Position numbers and translations under genes: made by a program. Under the pieces are notes generated by a model. The model searched no databases and was not told where the DNA came from. It saw only the letters and a list, made by a program, of their open reading frames with translations. From Pseudoblastomonas marina (GTDB taxonomy: Bacteria; Pseudomonadota; Alphaproteobacteria; Sphingomonadales; Sphingomonadaceae), in the NCBI RefSeq assembly GCF_014641655.1, contig NZ_BMID01000001.1, forward strand, positions 2,446,427 to 2,510,426: a stretch of 64,000 nucleotides of DNA, in the 5' to 3' direction. Below, piece by piece: positions 20,151 to 28,233 of the stretch; the stretch's first letter is position 1; the number at the start of each line of letters is the position of its first letter.

Positions 20151-21761
20151 TTATTCGGCCGCGCCGATCCGGTCGATTTCACGCTGCGGCGCGTCCTGCA
20201 CCGGATTGGCCGCAGCGAAATCCTCGAGCGCTGCACCAGGCTCGACCTGCTTCAGGCTCGCCATCTCGCGGCGCATGTCGTCAAGCTGCCGCCCGCCCAG
20301 CGTCTCCTGCTGGACATATTTCACCGAGCGCGGATCGACCCGGCGGCCACCCTGGAAGAGCTCGTAATGGAGGTGCGGGCCGGTCGAGAGCCCGGTCGAA
20401 CCGATATAGCCGATAACCTGCCCGCGCTTGACCTGCTGGCCGCTGCGCACTGTGGCGCGGCTCATGTGCGAATAGCTGGAGGATAGGCCGTTCGGGTGCG
20501 ACAGCCGCACCTGGTTGCCATAGCCGCCATTGCGCCCGGAAAAGCGCACGCGCCCGTCGGTCACGGCGTAGATCGGCGCGCCGTAACCGCCGCCGAAATC
20601 GAGCCCGCCATGCATCCGGCGATAGCCGAGGATCGGGTGACGGCGCATGCCGTAGCCCGAAGTCTGGCGCCCACTGGTGGGGCGAGACAATCCGCCAGTG
20701 ATTTCGCCCTTGCCGTCCGAATCGAAGAACTTGTCCTGCGATCCGTAACGAACCAGCGCGATATCCTTGCCATTCGTTCGTTCGAGCCCGGCATAAAGGA
20801 GGCGTCCAAGTTGCGTTTCGCCGGTGGCGGCGCGCGAATATTCGAACACCATGTCGAACGTATCCTCGGCGCCGACCTCGCTGTTGAGGCTGACGCGGCC
20901 GCCCATCAGGCGAAGGTAATCGCGGATCGCGCGGGTCGGCGCCCCGGCGGCGCGGGCGGCACGATACAAGCCTTCGCCGACCGTGCCGCGGATGCGCAAG
21001 GGGGTCTTGTCGACCGCGATCGGTCGCTGCACCAGCGCGAGCGCGCCATCCTCGCCGCGCTGCAGCTCGAGGATCAGGTCGAAGCGCGCGCGAAAGGTCA
21101 GGTTCTCAAGCGGGCGCGGCGCACCCGGCTTGGCGCGACGGCCCAGCGTGAGATCGAGTTGCGTGCCCGCGGCGATATCGGACAGCGGCATGATCCCGGC
21201 GACGAGGTCCTCGGCGCGATTCGCCTCGCCGTCCTGCAGCCCGGCGCGACGCAGCAGGCCCGCAAGCCCGGCACCACGCGGCATGGTGAGGCTGCGTTCG
21301 ATGGTCGGGCGTTCGGGCGTGTTGGGGAGCGCGGTGACCGAGAGGCTCGCGCCGGTCACGCGCCCGCTTTCGCCGCCCTCGGCCAGCGGCATGATCATCA
21401 TCGAGCGATATTCGTCGCGCGCGACGTCGTCGATCGCTGCAGGAGCGGCGGCGCGGATCGGGTCGATGGCGGGGCCGAGCGAAAATGCCAGGACAGCGAG
21501 CCCGATGAGGCTCGCCGCCCCGCGCAGCCACTTGCGACTTCCGATATTGCTTCCGAGATCCGGGGCGAGATCGAACCGGGCGAGTTTCTCGCCGGTCGCG
21601 ACGCGCCAGGCTTCGTAGCGTTCTGCCAAGGCACGCGGACCGGGGAGAGAAAATTCTCGCTTGGCGTCTGCGCTCTCGTCGATGGCCATGGCGATCCCGA
21701 GCGTGGGCGCACCGCCGCGCGCGGTTCCCGTTGCTTCGTGCTCGGGCACGGGTTTGAACAT
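20151..21761 (-). CDS. M23 family metallopeptidase, large membrane-anchored form
   Basis: This 536-residue protein is a probable D,D-endopeptidase of the periplasm. A cytoplasmic N-terminus of about 80 residues precedes one membrane segment (about 84-103). The periplasmic part contains an M23-associated N-domain (about 150-330), then the catalytic domain with SGYGMRRHP, HGGLDFG and HLHYELF, retaining all zinc ligands. The C-terminus has a short helical, acidic tail. It differs in size and architecture from the bactofilin-linked M23 protein at 52-1200. A candidate CtrA/GANTC site lies about 100 nt upstream. Confidence 0.88.
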   Translation of the reverse strand: MFKPVPEHEATGTARGGAPTLGIAMAIDESADAKREFSLPGPRALAERYEAWRVATGEKLARFDLAPDLGSNIGSRKWLRGAASLIGLAVLAFSLGPAIDPIRAAAPAAIDDVARDEYRSMMIMPLAEGGESGRVTGASLSVTALPNTPERPTIERSLTMPRGAGLAGLLRRAGLQDGEANRAEDLVAGIMPLSDIAAGTQLDLTLGRRAKPGAPRPLENLTFRARFDLILELQRGEDGALALVQRPIAVDKTPLRIRGTVGEGLYRAARAAGAPTRAIRDYLRLMGGRVSLNSEVGAEDTFDMVFEYSRAATGETQLGRLLYAGLERTNGKDIALVRYGSQDKFFDSDGKGEITGGLSRPTSGRQTSGYGMRRHPILGYRRMHGGLDFGGGYGAPIYAVTDGRVRFSGRNGGYGNQVRLSHPNGLSSSYSHMSRATVRSGQQVKRGQVIGYIGSTGLSTGPHLHYELFQGGRRVDPRSVKYVQQETLGGRQLDDMRREMASLKQVEPGAALEDFAAANPVQDAPQREIDRIGAAE

Positions 21762-21857
21762 GTGCGGACCCCCATGGTCTGTCGCGTCGGATTTTCGCCG
21801 GTGATCGACGCGGCCCGTCAGGGCGGATGTCTGCTACGAAAACTACCCGAAACAAAG

Positions 21858-21879
21858 TTAATCTTCGCCTAATTGAATC
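21858..21879 (-). promoter_or_regulatory. Candidate CtrA half-site pair with adjacent GANTC
   Basis: The string TTAA, seven bases, CTAA (21858-21872) matches the CtrA consensus TTAA-N7-TTAA at seven of eight positions. A GAATC (CcrM) site follows at 21875-21879. It sits in the 188-nt divergent gap between the M23 gene and the helicase gene. Confidence 0.3.
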
Positions 21880-21949
21880 TTGCATGCGACGAAGCGAGGG
21901 TTGCGCGCGCTTGCAGGACCCCTCGGCGGGGCTCTAGGCAGGGCGCGAC

Positions 21950-24514
21950 ATGGTCGCTTCCGCAGTCCACGCGGTCCTCGGACCCACGAATACCGGCAAG
22001 ACGCATCTCGCGATCGAGCGCATGTGCGCGCATTCGAGCGGCGCGATCGGCTTCCCCCTGCGCCTGCTCGCGCGCGAGGTCTACGACCGGGTGTGCAGGT
22101 TGAAGCCGCCCGGCGAAGTCGCGCTGATCACCGGCGAAGAGAGGATCGTACCCAAGAAGGCGCGCTATTTCCTTTGCACCGCTGAAGCGCTGCCGACGCA
22201 GGCCGATTGGTCTTTCTTCGCGCTCGACGAAGCACAGCTGGGCGCCGATCGCGAACGCGGGCACGTCTTCACCAAGCATTTGCTCGGCACGCGCGGGCGC
22301 GAGGAGACCATGATCCTGGGCGCGGAAACGCTCGTGCCGATGGTGCGGAGCCTCTTGCCGGGAACCGAGATCACCAGGCGCCCGCGTTTTTCAACGCTCG
22401 CGCACGCGCCGGCGAAGAAGGTCTCGCGCCTGCCCAAGCGCTCGGCGGTCGTCGCGTTTTCGGCCGAGGAGGTCTACGCCGCCGCCGAAATGCTACGCCG
22501 GCTGCGCGGCGGCGCGGCGGTGGTGACAGGCGCGCTCAGCCCCCGGACCCGCAACGCGCAGGTCGATCTCTTCCAGTCGGGCGAGGTCGATTACCTCGTC
22601 GCGACCGATGCGATCGGAATGGGGTTGAACCTCGACCTCGATCATGTCGCCTTTGCCGGCTTGACCAAGTTTGACGGCGTACGCCGCCGGCGCCTGACCA
22701 CCGCCGAAATGTCGCAAATCGCCGGGCGCGCAGGCCGCCACCAGCGCGATGGCACTTTCGGGACGATCGCCGGCACCGGCAAGCGCGAACTCGAATTCGA
22801 CCCGGCGGAGATCGCCGCGATTGAGGAGCATCGCTTCCCGCCGCTGACCGGCCTGTTTTGGCGCGAGCCCGATCCTGGCTACGACGATCTCGCAACGCTG
22901 ATCGACGATCTCGAGGCTCCGCCGAACGAACCGGGTCTGATGAAGCCGCCCGAGGCAATCGATCTCGCCGTGCTCAAGAAGCTCGCCGAAGATCCTGCAA
23001 TCGCCGGGCAGGTCGGCGGGACGCGCCAGGTCGAGCGCTTCTGGCATGCATGCTCGCTGCCCGATTTCCGCAATTACGGGGTCGACAATCATGCCCGCTT
23101 CGTCGCGCGGCTATGGCAGGAATTGCGCGGCGGGAAGATCGCCGCGGGCCGCGCCGCGCAAGCGATCGACGAATTGAACCGCGTCGATGGCGATATCGAC
23201 ACCCTGCAACAGCGCATAGCCGCGATCCGCAGCTGGACCTATATCGCCGAGCGCCCCGACTGGGTCGAACAGCGCGATGCGCTGTCCGCACGTGCGAGAG
23301 AGGTGGAAGACCGGCTGTCGGATGCGCTACACGAGCGGCTGACCGAACGTTTCGTCAATCGAAGGACGAGCCTGCTGATGAAGAAAATGGGCGAAGACGG
23401 CAGCAGCCTGCCGGTGACCGTTGCGGATGACGTGGTGCTGGTGGACCAGGAGCGGCTCGGCCGGCTTGAGGGCTTCACGTTCCGCGCCGATGCCGAGGCC
23501 AGCGCCGAGGACAGCCGCATGCTGCACGCCGCGGCGGAGAAACACCTGCCGCGCCTGCTGGGCGACAAGGCCCGCGCGCTCGCCACGCGGATCGCCGAAA
23601 CGCCCGATGCCGTCGCGCTGGCCGACGGAATGCTGGTGGTCGACGACCGCCCGCTCGCGCAGGTCAAGATCCAGCAGGATTTGCTCAAGCCCCGCATCCT
23701 ACCGCACCGCAACCTCGTGCTGGTGCCCGACGAGCCCAAGGCAGCGGTGATGGGCGCGCTGGAGAATTGGCTCGCGGCGCGGATCGAGCCGCTCGCTCCG
23801 CTCGAAAAACTGGCCTCGGCGGCGAAGGATTTCGATGCCGGGTCCGAGTTACGCGCCTTGCTGGTCGCGCTGTCCGAACGCGGCGGGATGATACCGCGTG
23901 AGCGCTCTGGGCTCGATGCGCTCGATCCCGAGCAGCGTAAGATGCTATCGCGGCTCGGGGTGACGGTCGGCGCGCTCGATCTCTTCCACCCCGCCATGCT
24001 CAAGCGCAAGGCGTTGGCGGTGTGGCGCGAACTCGCCATCATTTCCGGTCGCCGCCTGCCCCCGCTGGCCGACGAGATGCAGCCGGTGCGCGAGGCGAGC
24101 AAGCCCGTTCCGCTCGGCTATCGCGTGTTCGGCAAGCAGGCGCTGCGGCTCGACAGCGCGGAAAAGATCCTGCGCGAGGCGCACAAGACCCGGGTCGAGG
24201 CGAAGGACAAGCAGTTCATCCTCGATCCCTCGCTTGCGATCAGCACCGGGATGACCTCCGACACGATCGTCCAGCTGATGCGCGCCGGCGGGTTCAAGGC
24301 CAAGGACGTGATATCGCTCGAAGACGGCGCGTTCGGTCCGCCCGCGCAGCCGCGCTGGCGCTGGCATCCGCGCCGCGGCGGGCCATCCGCCCATGGTACG
24401 CAGGGAAAGCGGGGCGGGAAGCGCGGTGGCTCGCGGCCCGGAAAACCGTCGGGCAGACCGCGCGGTCCCGTCCCCGGCAATCCCTTCGCCGAGCTGGGCA
24501 AGCTGCTGCCCTGA
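21950..24514 (+). CDS. Suv3-like DEAD/H-box RNA helicase
   Basis: The 854-residue protein resembles the Suv3 helicases known from mitochondria and alphaproteobacteria. Walker A GPTNTGKTHLAIERM is at residue 11, the motif II equivalent is LDEAQ (about 93), and the second RecA domain has ATDAIGMGLNLDLD and QIAGRAGRH. A long C-terminal half (about 330-800) follows, with a basic Gly/Arg/Lys-rich end. RNA unwinding in RNA decay is the expected role. It begins a rightward cluster with the S4 protein and FdxA, 9 nt from the next gene. Confidence 0.85.
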   Translation: MVASAVHAVLGPTNTGKTHLAIERMCAHSSGAIGFPLRLLAREVYDRVCRLKPPGEVALITGEERIVPKKARYFLCTAEALPTQADWSFFALDEAQLGADRERGHVFTKHLLGTRGREETMILGAETLVPMVRSLLPGTEITRRPRFSTLAHAPAKKVSRLPKRSAVVAFSAEEVYAAAEMLRRLRGGAAVVTGALSPRTRNAQVDLFQSGEVDYLVATDAIGMGLNLDLDHVAFAGLTKFDGVRRRRLTTAEMSQIAGRAGRHQRDGTFGTIAGTGKRELEFDPAEIAAIEEHRFPPLTGLFWREPDPGYDDLATLIDDLEAPPNEPGLMKPPEAIDLAVLKKLAEDPAIAGQVGGTRQVERFWHACSLPDFRNYGVDNHARFVARLWQELRGGKIAAGRAAQAIDELNRVDGDIDTLQQRIAAIRSWTYIAERPDWVEQRDALSARAREVEDRLSDALHERLTERFVNRRTSLLMKKMGEDGSSLPVTVADDVVLVDQERLGRLEGFTFRADAEASAEDSRMLHAAAEKHLPRLLGDKARALATRIAETPDAVALADGMLVVDDRPLAQVKIQQDLLKPRILPHRNLVLVPDEPKAAVMGALENWLAARIEPLAPLEKLASAAKDFDAGSELRALLVALSERGGMIPRERSGLDALDPEQRKMLSRLGVTVGALDLFHPAMLKRKALAVWRELAIISGRRLPPLADEMQPVREASKPVPLGYRVFGKQALRLDSAEKILREAHKTRVEAKDKQFILDPSLAISTGMTSDTIVQLMRAGGFKAKDVISLEDGAFGPPAQPRWRWHPRRGGPSAHGTQGKRGGKRGGSRPGKPSGRPRGPVPGNPFAELGKLLP

Positions 24515-24523
24515 CTATCGCCC

Positions 24524-24829
24524 ATGCGGATCGACAAGCTGCTGCACGCGCTGCGCCTCTCGAAGACGCGCAGCGCGGCGCAAGCGCTCGTTGCAAGTGG
24601 TATCCTGCGCCTCAATGGAGAGCGCGTGCTGCGCGCCCATCGCCAGGTCGCGCTCGGCGACGTGATCACGCTTCCGGCACCTGATGGGGTGCGAATCGTC
24701 GAGGTTACCTGCCTGCCCAAACGGCGCGGTCCACCGGGCGAAGCACGTGCGTGCTATCGCGAGCTTGACGCGCAAGGGCATTCCGCCATAGCGAGCGACC
24801 AAAGAGGCCGAGGAGACACGCCCCAATGA
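24524..24829 (+). CDS. S4-domain RNA-binding protein (Hsp15-like)
   Basis: This 101-residue protein has an S4 RNA-binding domain at its N-terminus: [20 protein letters not shown] followed by the [12 protein letters not shown] turn. It resembles HslR/Hsp15, which in E. coli binds 50S subunits carrying a nascent chain. The C-terminal 30 residues are variable. Its stop overlaps the fdxA start in ATGA, and it follows the helicase by 9 nt, so the three genes are likely one operon. Confidence 0.87.
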   Translation: MRIDKLLHALRLSKTRSAAQALVASGILRLNGERVLRAHRQVALGDVITLPAPDGVRIVEVTCLPKRRGPPGEARACYRELDAQGHSAIASDQRGRGDTPQ

Positions 24830-25164
24830 CCTATGTCGTCACCGAGAACTGCATCAAGTGCAAATACATGGATTGCGTCGAGGTGTGCCCGGTCGACTGT
24901 TTCTACGAAGGCGAAAACATGCTGGTGATCAATCCCAGCGAATGTATCGATTGCGGCGTGTGCGAGCCCGAATGCCCGGCCGAGGCCATCCTTCCCGATA
25001 CCGAGGAAGGGCTCGAGAAGATGCTCGAGATCAACACCAAGTACTCGGCTGAATGGCCGAACATCACGCAGTCGCGCGAAGCGCCGGCGGATGCCGACGA
25101 GCACAAGGACGAAGAGGGCAAGTTCGAGAAATATTTCTCGCCCGAGCCCGGCGAAGGCGATTGA
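24826..25164 (+). CDS. fdxA: FdxA-type ferredoxin (3Fe-4S and 4Fe-4S)
   Basis: This is a 112-residue seven-iron ferredoxin, a soluble electron carrier. The N-terminal cysteine set is in [17 protein letters not shown] and the second in [12 protein letters not shown], the pattern of the Azotobacter FdI/FdxA family, in which one cluster is 3Fe-4S. A charged C-terminal extension follows, rich in Glu, Asp and Lys. It is translationally coupled to the S4 gene. The redox partner is unknown. Confidence 0.93.
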   Translation: MTYVVTENCIKCKYMDCVEVCPVDCFYEGENMLVINPSECIDCGVCEPECPAEAILPDTEEGLEKMLEINTKYSAEWPNITQSREAPADADEHKDEEGKFEKYFSPEPGEGD

Positions 25165-25197
25165 AACGCGCCGATTGATCGAAGGCGCGCATAAGAC

Positions 25198-25226
25198 TCG
25201 CAATTTCGTTGCGAATCCGTTATAAT
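25198..25226 (+). promoter_or_regulatory. Perfect -10 hexamer with overlapping inverted repeat upstream of carD
   Basis: TATAAT lies at 25221-25226. The -35 position (25198-25203) holds TCGCAA, which is not a sigma-70 match but forms a perfect 6-bp inverted repeat with TTGCGA at 25209-25214. This could be an operator overlaying a promoter for carD. Confidence 0.4.
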
Positions 25227-25291
25227 GCCTCGCATACCGCCCGCGGCCCTGCCGGTCGTCTGGCGGTTTCGCTTACTTAGGGCGCCGATCC

Positions 25292-25333
25292 GGGGCGGTG
25301 GCTCGCTGCATCGCGATGCAGCCTAATCGCCCC
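25292..25333 (+). other. Structured carD leader (18-bp palindrome)
   Basis: GCTGCATCG/CGATGCAGC forms a perfect 18-bp palindrome at 25305-25322, and flanking GGGGCG (25292-25297) can pair with CGCCCC (25328-25333). No T-run follows, so it is not a standard terminator. It lies 36 nt before carD, in the presumed 5' leader. Confidence 0.4.
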
Positions 25334-25368
25334 CCTTGCGATCGCACCCACCAGTGAAAGGAATCCGA

Positions 25369-25905
25369 ATGGCCAGCGAGGCACTCGCCTTCGATGTCGG
25401 CGATTACGTCGTTTATCCCAAGCACGGCGTCGGCCGTGTGATCGAGCTCCAGAGCGAAGAAATCGCCGGAATGCAGCTCGAACTCTACGTCCTGCGGTTC
25501 GAAAAGGAGCGGATGACGCTCCGCGTCCCGACCAACAAGGTCGAGGCGATCGGCATGCGCAAGCTTTCGAGCGACAAGACGCTCAAGGAAGCGATGGAAA
25601 CGCTCAAGGGCAAGCCCAAGGTCAAGCGCACCATGTGGTCGCGCCGCGCCCAGGAATACGAAGCCAAGATCAATTCGGGCGAGATCGTGCTGATCGCCGA
25701 AGTCACGCGCGATCTGTTCCGCCCGGACGACCAGCCCGAGCAGAGCTATTCCGAACGGCAGATCTTCGAAGCCGCCTCGAGCCGCCTCGCGCGCGAACTC
25801 GCCGCGATGGAAAAGACCGACGAGGCGACCGCGCTCGAGAAGATCCTCGACGTCCTGCGCGAACACGCTCCGCAATATTACAACAATGACGAGGAAGACG
25901 CGTAA
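25369..25905 (+). CDS. carD: CarD family transcriptional regulator
   Basis: CarD proteins bind the RNA polymerase beta subunit and stabilise the open complex, mainly at rRNA and stress promoters. The 178-residue product has the Tudor-like RNAP-interaction domain (about 8-70: FDVGDYVVYPKHGVGRV and a LRVPTNK strand) and a helical C-terminal DNA-binding domain (about 75-165) including MWSRRAQEYEAKINSG. The ATG at 25369 follows AAAGGA at good spacing; the upstream TTG would add 11 unconserved residues. An intrinsic terminator follows. Confidence 0.94.
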   Translation: MASEALAFDVGDYVVYPKHGVGRVIELQSEEIAGMQLELYVLRFEKERMTLRVPTNKVEAIGMRKLSSDKTLKEAMETLKGKPKVKRTMWSRRAQEYEAKINSGEIVLIAEVTRDLFRPDDQPEQSYSERQIFEAASSRLARELAAMEKTDEATALEKILDVLREHAPQYYNNDEEDA

Positions 25906-25933
25906 GCGCACTCGTCGTTCGTCGAACCAATCG

Positions 25934-25967
25934 AGGGCCGCGTCGAGCGATCGATGCGGCCCTTCTT
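25934..25967 (+). terminator. Intrinsic terminator of carD
   Basis: An 8-bp stem AGGGCCGC/GCGGCCCT (25934-25941 with 25956-25963) encloses a loop with internal TCGA pairing, followed by TCTT. It ends carD transcription before the lipoprotein gene. Confidence 0.6.
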
Positions 25968-26024
25968 GTATCTGCCGTCGCTGTGTATTACATCTCCAAC
26001 ACACAGCGAGAAGGAGCAGGACCT

Positions 26025-26852
26025 ATGCGTTTCGGGAAATTTGCGAAGATGATGGGCCCGATCGCCGCGATGGCGGTGATGGGCGCGATGGCCGGCTGCA
26101 ACGGCGAGATCCGGATCAACGACGAAGAGGGCGTGCCCCTCTCCGAGCTGGACACCAGCGGAGAGGCTCCGACCGAATTCCTGCTGATGGGCCCCGATCG
26201 CGTCACCTTGACCGAGGGCGATAGCCTGGTGATCGAACCCAGCGGCAATGCCGACGAGATCGAGAAACTTCGTTTCGTGCTCAAGGACGGTACGCTGGGC
26301 GTCCATCGCGAGAACGGCTCGCGCAACAGCACCGCAGTCGATATCGCGATTACCATGCCTGCGCCGACCAAGATCGCGATCATGGGCTCGGGCTCGGTCA
26401 CAACCGGCAAGCTCGCGCGCGAAGCAGAAGTCGCGATCATGGGCAGCGGCCGCGCCGATACGCGCAACGTCGATAGCAAGAAGCTCGAGGTGAAGATCGC
26501 CGGGTCGGGCGACTATGCCGCCTCCGGCAACGTGCAGGACCTCCGGCTGAAGATCGCCGGATCGGGCAGGGGCGACATGGCCGGGCTCAAGGCCGAAACC
26601 GCCGAGGTCGATATCGCCGGATCGGGTAGCGCGACCTTCGCCTCCGACGGCTCGGTCGAGGCAAAAGTCGTCGGATCGGGCGACGTGACCGTGCGCGGAT
26701 CGGCCAAATGCACGATCAAGTCGGTCGGTTCGGGCACGCTCAAGTGCGAACCGGGTGACGGTCCCGCTGCTCCGCGAGCGGCGGAGGCAGCCGAAGCACC
26801 GGAAGGCCCTGCCGCCCCGGAGGCGCCCGAGGCTCCCAAAACGGACGATTAA
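26025..26852 (+). CDS. GIN-domain (DUF2807) lipoprotein
   Basis: This 275-residue lipoprotein has a signal peptide with a lipobox ending MAGC (cysteine about residue 25). The body is the head-GIN/DUF2807 type: short beta-strand repeats with recurring GSG, IAGSG and VVGSG turns that would build a right-handed beta-helix. The last 35 residues are Pro/Ala/Glu-rich and disordered. The function is unknown; an envelope adhesion or stress role is possible. The start at 26025 has GAAGGAG upstream. Confidence 0.8.
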   Translation: MRFGKFAKMMGPIAAMAVMGAMAGCNGEIRINDEEGVPLSELDTSGEAPTEFLLMGPDRVTLTEGDSLVIEPSGNADEIEKLRFVLKDGTLGVHRENGSRNSTAVDIAITMPAPTKIAIMGSGSVTTGKLAREAEVAIMGSGRADTRNVDSKKLEVKIAGSGDYAASGNVQDLRLKIAGSGRGDMAGLKAETAEVDIAGSGSATFASDGSVEAKVVGSGDVTVRGSAKCTIKSVGSGTLKCEPGDGPAAPRAAEAAEAPEGPAAPEAPEAPKTDD

Positions 26853-26864
26853 GCTGTGATCAAG

Positions 26865-26897
26865 ACCCTCCGCGCTATGCCGATGCGCGGAGGGTTT
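26865..26897 (+). terminator. Terminator-like hairpin whose 3' arm carries a ribosome-binding site
   Basis: A perfect 11-bp stem (ACCCTCCGCGC at 26865-26875, GCGCGGAGGGT at 26885-26895) has a 9-nt loop and ends in TTT. The GGAGGG of the downstream lipoprotein gene lies in its 3' arm, so it may both end the upstream gene and control translation of the next. Confidence 0.55.
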
Positions 26898-26900
26898 CCC

Positions 26901-27215
26901 ATGATTCGCCCATCGATCGCGGCCGCCTCTGCGGCCTTTTTGCTATCCGGCTGCATCGTCGCCGATGTCGTCACCGCGCCGGTCAAGGTCGCGGCGGGGA
27001 CGATCGACCTCCTGACCGAGAGCCAGGCGGAAAAGGACGAGAAGCGCGGCCGCGAGCTGCGCAAGCGCGAGGAGCGGCTCGGCAAGCTCGAGCGCGACTA
27101 TGCCAAGCAATTGCGCAAATGCGATGAGGGCGATGCCAAGGAATGCGCCAAGGCCCGCGCGACATGGAACGAGATGGAAGCACTCAGACCGACGATTCCC
27201 GTCGAGCCCGACTAG
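26901..27215 (+). CDS. Small hypothetical lipoprotein
   Basis: The 104-residue product has a signal peptide and the lipobox LLSGC (cysteine about residue 17). The mature part begins with a hydrophobic ADVVTAPVKVA segment and continues as a highly charged helix of about 60 residues (KDEKRGRELRKREERLGKLE), probably a coiled coil, with two further cysteines. The family and function are not recognised. The start at 26901 is chosen for GGAGGG 6 nt upstream, which lies in a hairpin. Its stop overlaps the convergent tsaC stop by four bases (CTAG). Confidence 0.7.
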   Translation: MIRPSIAAASAAFLLSGCIVADVVTAPVKVAAGTIDLLTESQAEKDEKRGRELRKREERLGKLERDYAKQLRKCDEGDAKECAKARATWNEMEALRPTIPVEPD

Positions 27216-28171
27216 GCTGCGGCGCGCCGCAGCCGGTCGTTGATGGCACGCCCGATTCCCGTCTCGGGCACGGGCGCAACCGCAATACGCGAACGGTTCG
27301 AGTGCGCAGCGACATGCAAGCACGCATACAGCCGCGATGCGGCTTCGGTGAGGTCGCCGTCCTTCGACAAGGTCACGTCGCCTTCGACCGGCCCGAATCC
27401 AATCAGAAATTCAACCGCTTCGGCCTGCTCGGCATTCAATCTGACGGGCTTTCCCGGGGCGTAATGACTCGATAGCTGACCGGGCGCCTCGATCCCGCTA
27501 TCGCCCTGGCCGATGCGCGGTTCGGGGCGCGGCCACAGAAATCGGTGCAACCCCTCGAGGTCGACCGGTCCAGGGCGCAATTCGTCCCAGTCCCCGTTGT
27601 CGCGGATCGCGAGGATGGTCGATTCGATTCCCGCCTCGCATTTCTTCCCGTCGTCGAGGACCGCATCGATCCGTCCGTCGAGCGTCGCGAGCACATGCGC
27701 CGCGCTGGTCGGGCTGACGAAGCCGCTGCGATTGGCCGAGGGCGCGGCAAGCGGGAAGTCGCATGCGGCCAGCAGCGCCTGCATGACCGGATGCGAAGGA
27801 CAGCGCAGCGCCACGGTCGGCAGGCCCGCGGTCACCGCCGGGGCGAGGTTCGCATCGGCCCGGAGCGGGCAGACGAGGGTCAGCGGACCGGGCCAGCACT
27901 GCTCCATCACCACGTCGGTCGCGGCCGGCAGTGTCGCCAGTCGCTCGGCTTCGCGGCGCCCGGAGACATGCACGATCAGCGGATTGAAGCTCGGCCGCCC
28001 CTTCGCCTCGTAGATCCGCGCCACCGCCTCGGCGCTGTCGGCTCGCGCCGCCAGGCCGTAGACGGTCTCGGTGGGTACCGCGACCAGCCCGCCTACGCGA
28101 AGGATTCCAGCCGCGCGCGCGATTCCCGCCGCGTCCGCCCTCACCGTTTCCGTAGCGTCCTTGCTGGCCAT
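27212..28171 (-). CDS. tsaC: L-threonylcarbamoyladenylate synthase (Sua5/TsaC)
   Basis: This enzyme makes threonylcarbamoyl-AMP from threonine, bicarbonate and ATP for the t6A37 modification of tRNAs. The YrdC domain (about 15-205) contains the signature PTETVYGLAARAD, KGRPSFNPLIVHV and SANRSGFVSPTSA. A C-terminal Sua5 domain (about 225-315), joined by the SSHYAPGKPVRL linker, makes it the long Sua5 form rather than minimal TsaC; the symbol is used in the broad sense. It is divergent from the acyl-CoA dehydrogenase gene. Confidence 0.93.
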   Translation of the reverse strand: MASKDATETVRADAAGIARAAGILRVGGLVAVPTETVYGLAARADSAEAVARIYEAKGRPSFNPLIVHVSGRREAERLATLPAATDVVMEQCWPGPLTLVCPLRADANLAPAVTAGLPTVALRCPSHPVMQALLAACDFPLAAPSANRSGFVSPTSAAHVLATLDGRIDAVLDDGKKCEAGIESTILAIRDNGDWDELRPGPVDLEGLHRFLWPRPEPRIGQGDSGIEAPGQLSSHYAPGKPVRLNAEQAEAVEFLIGFGPVEGDVTLSKDGDLTEAASRLYACLHVAAHSNRSRIAVAPVPETGIGRAINDRLRRAAA

Positions 28172-28233
28172 GGCTCGCGGCTATATCTGACCCGTAAGAA
28201 ACGCCAGCGGAATCCCGCCAAAAGGATACAGGC

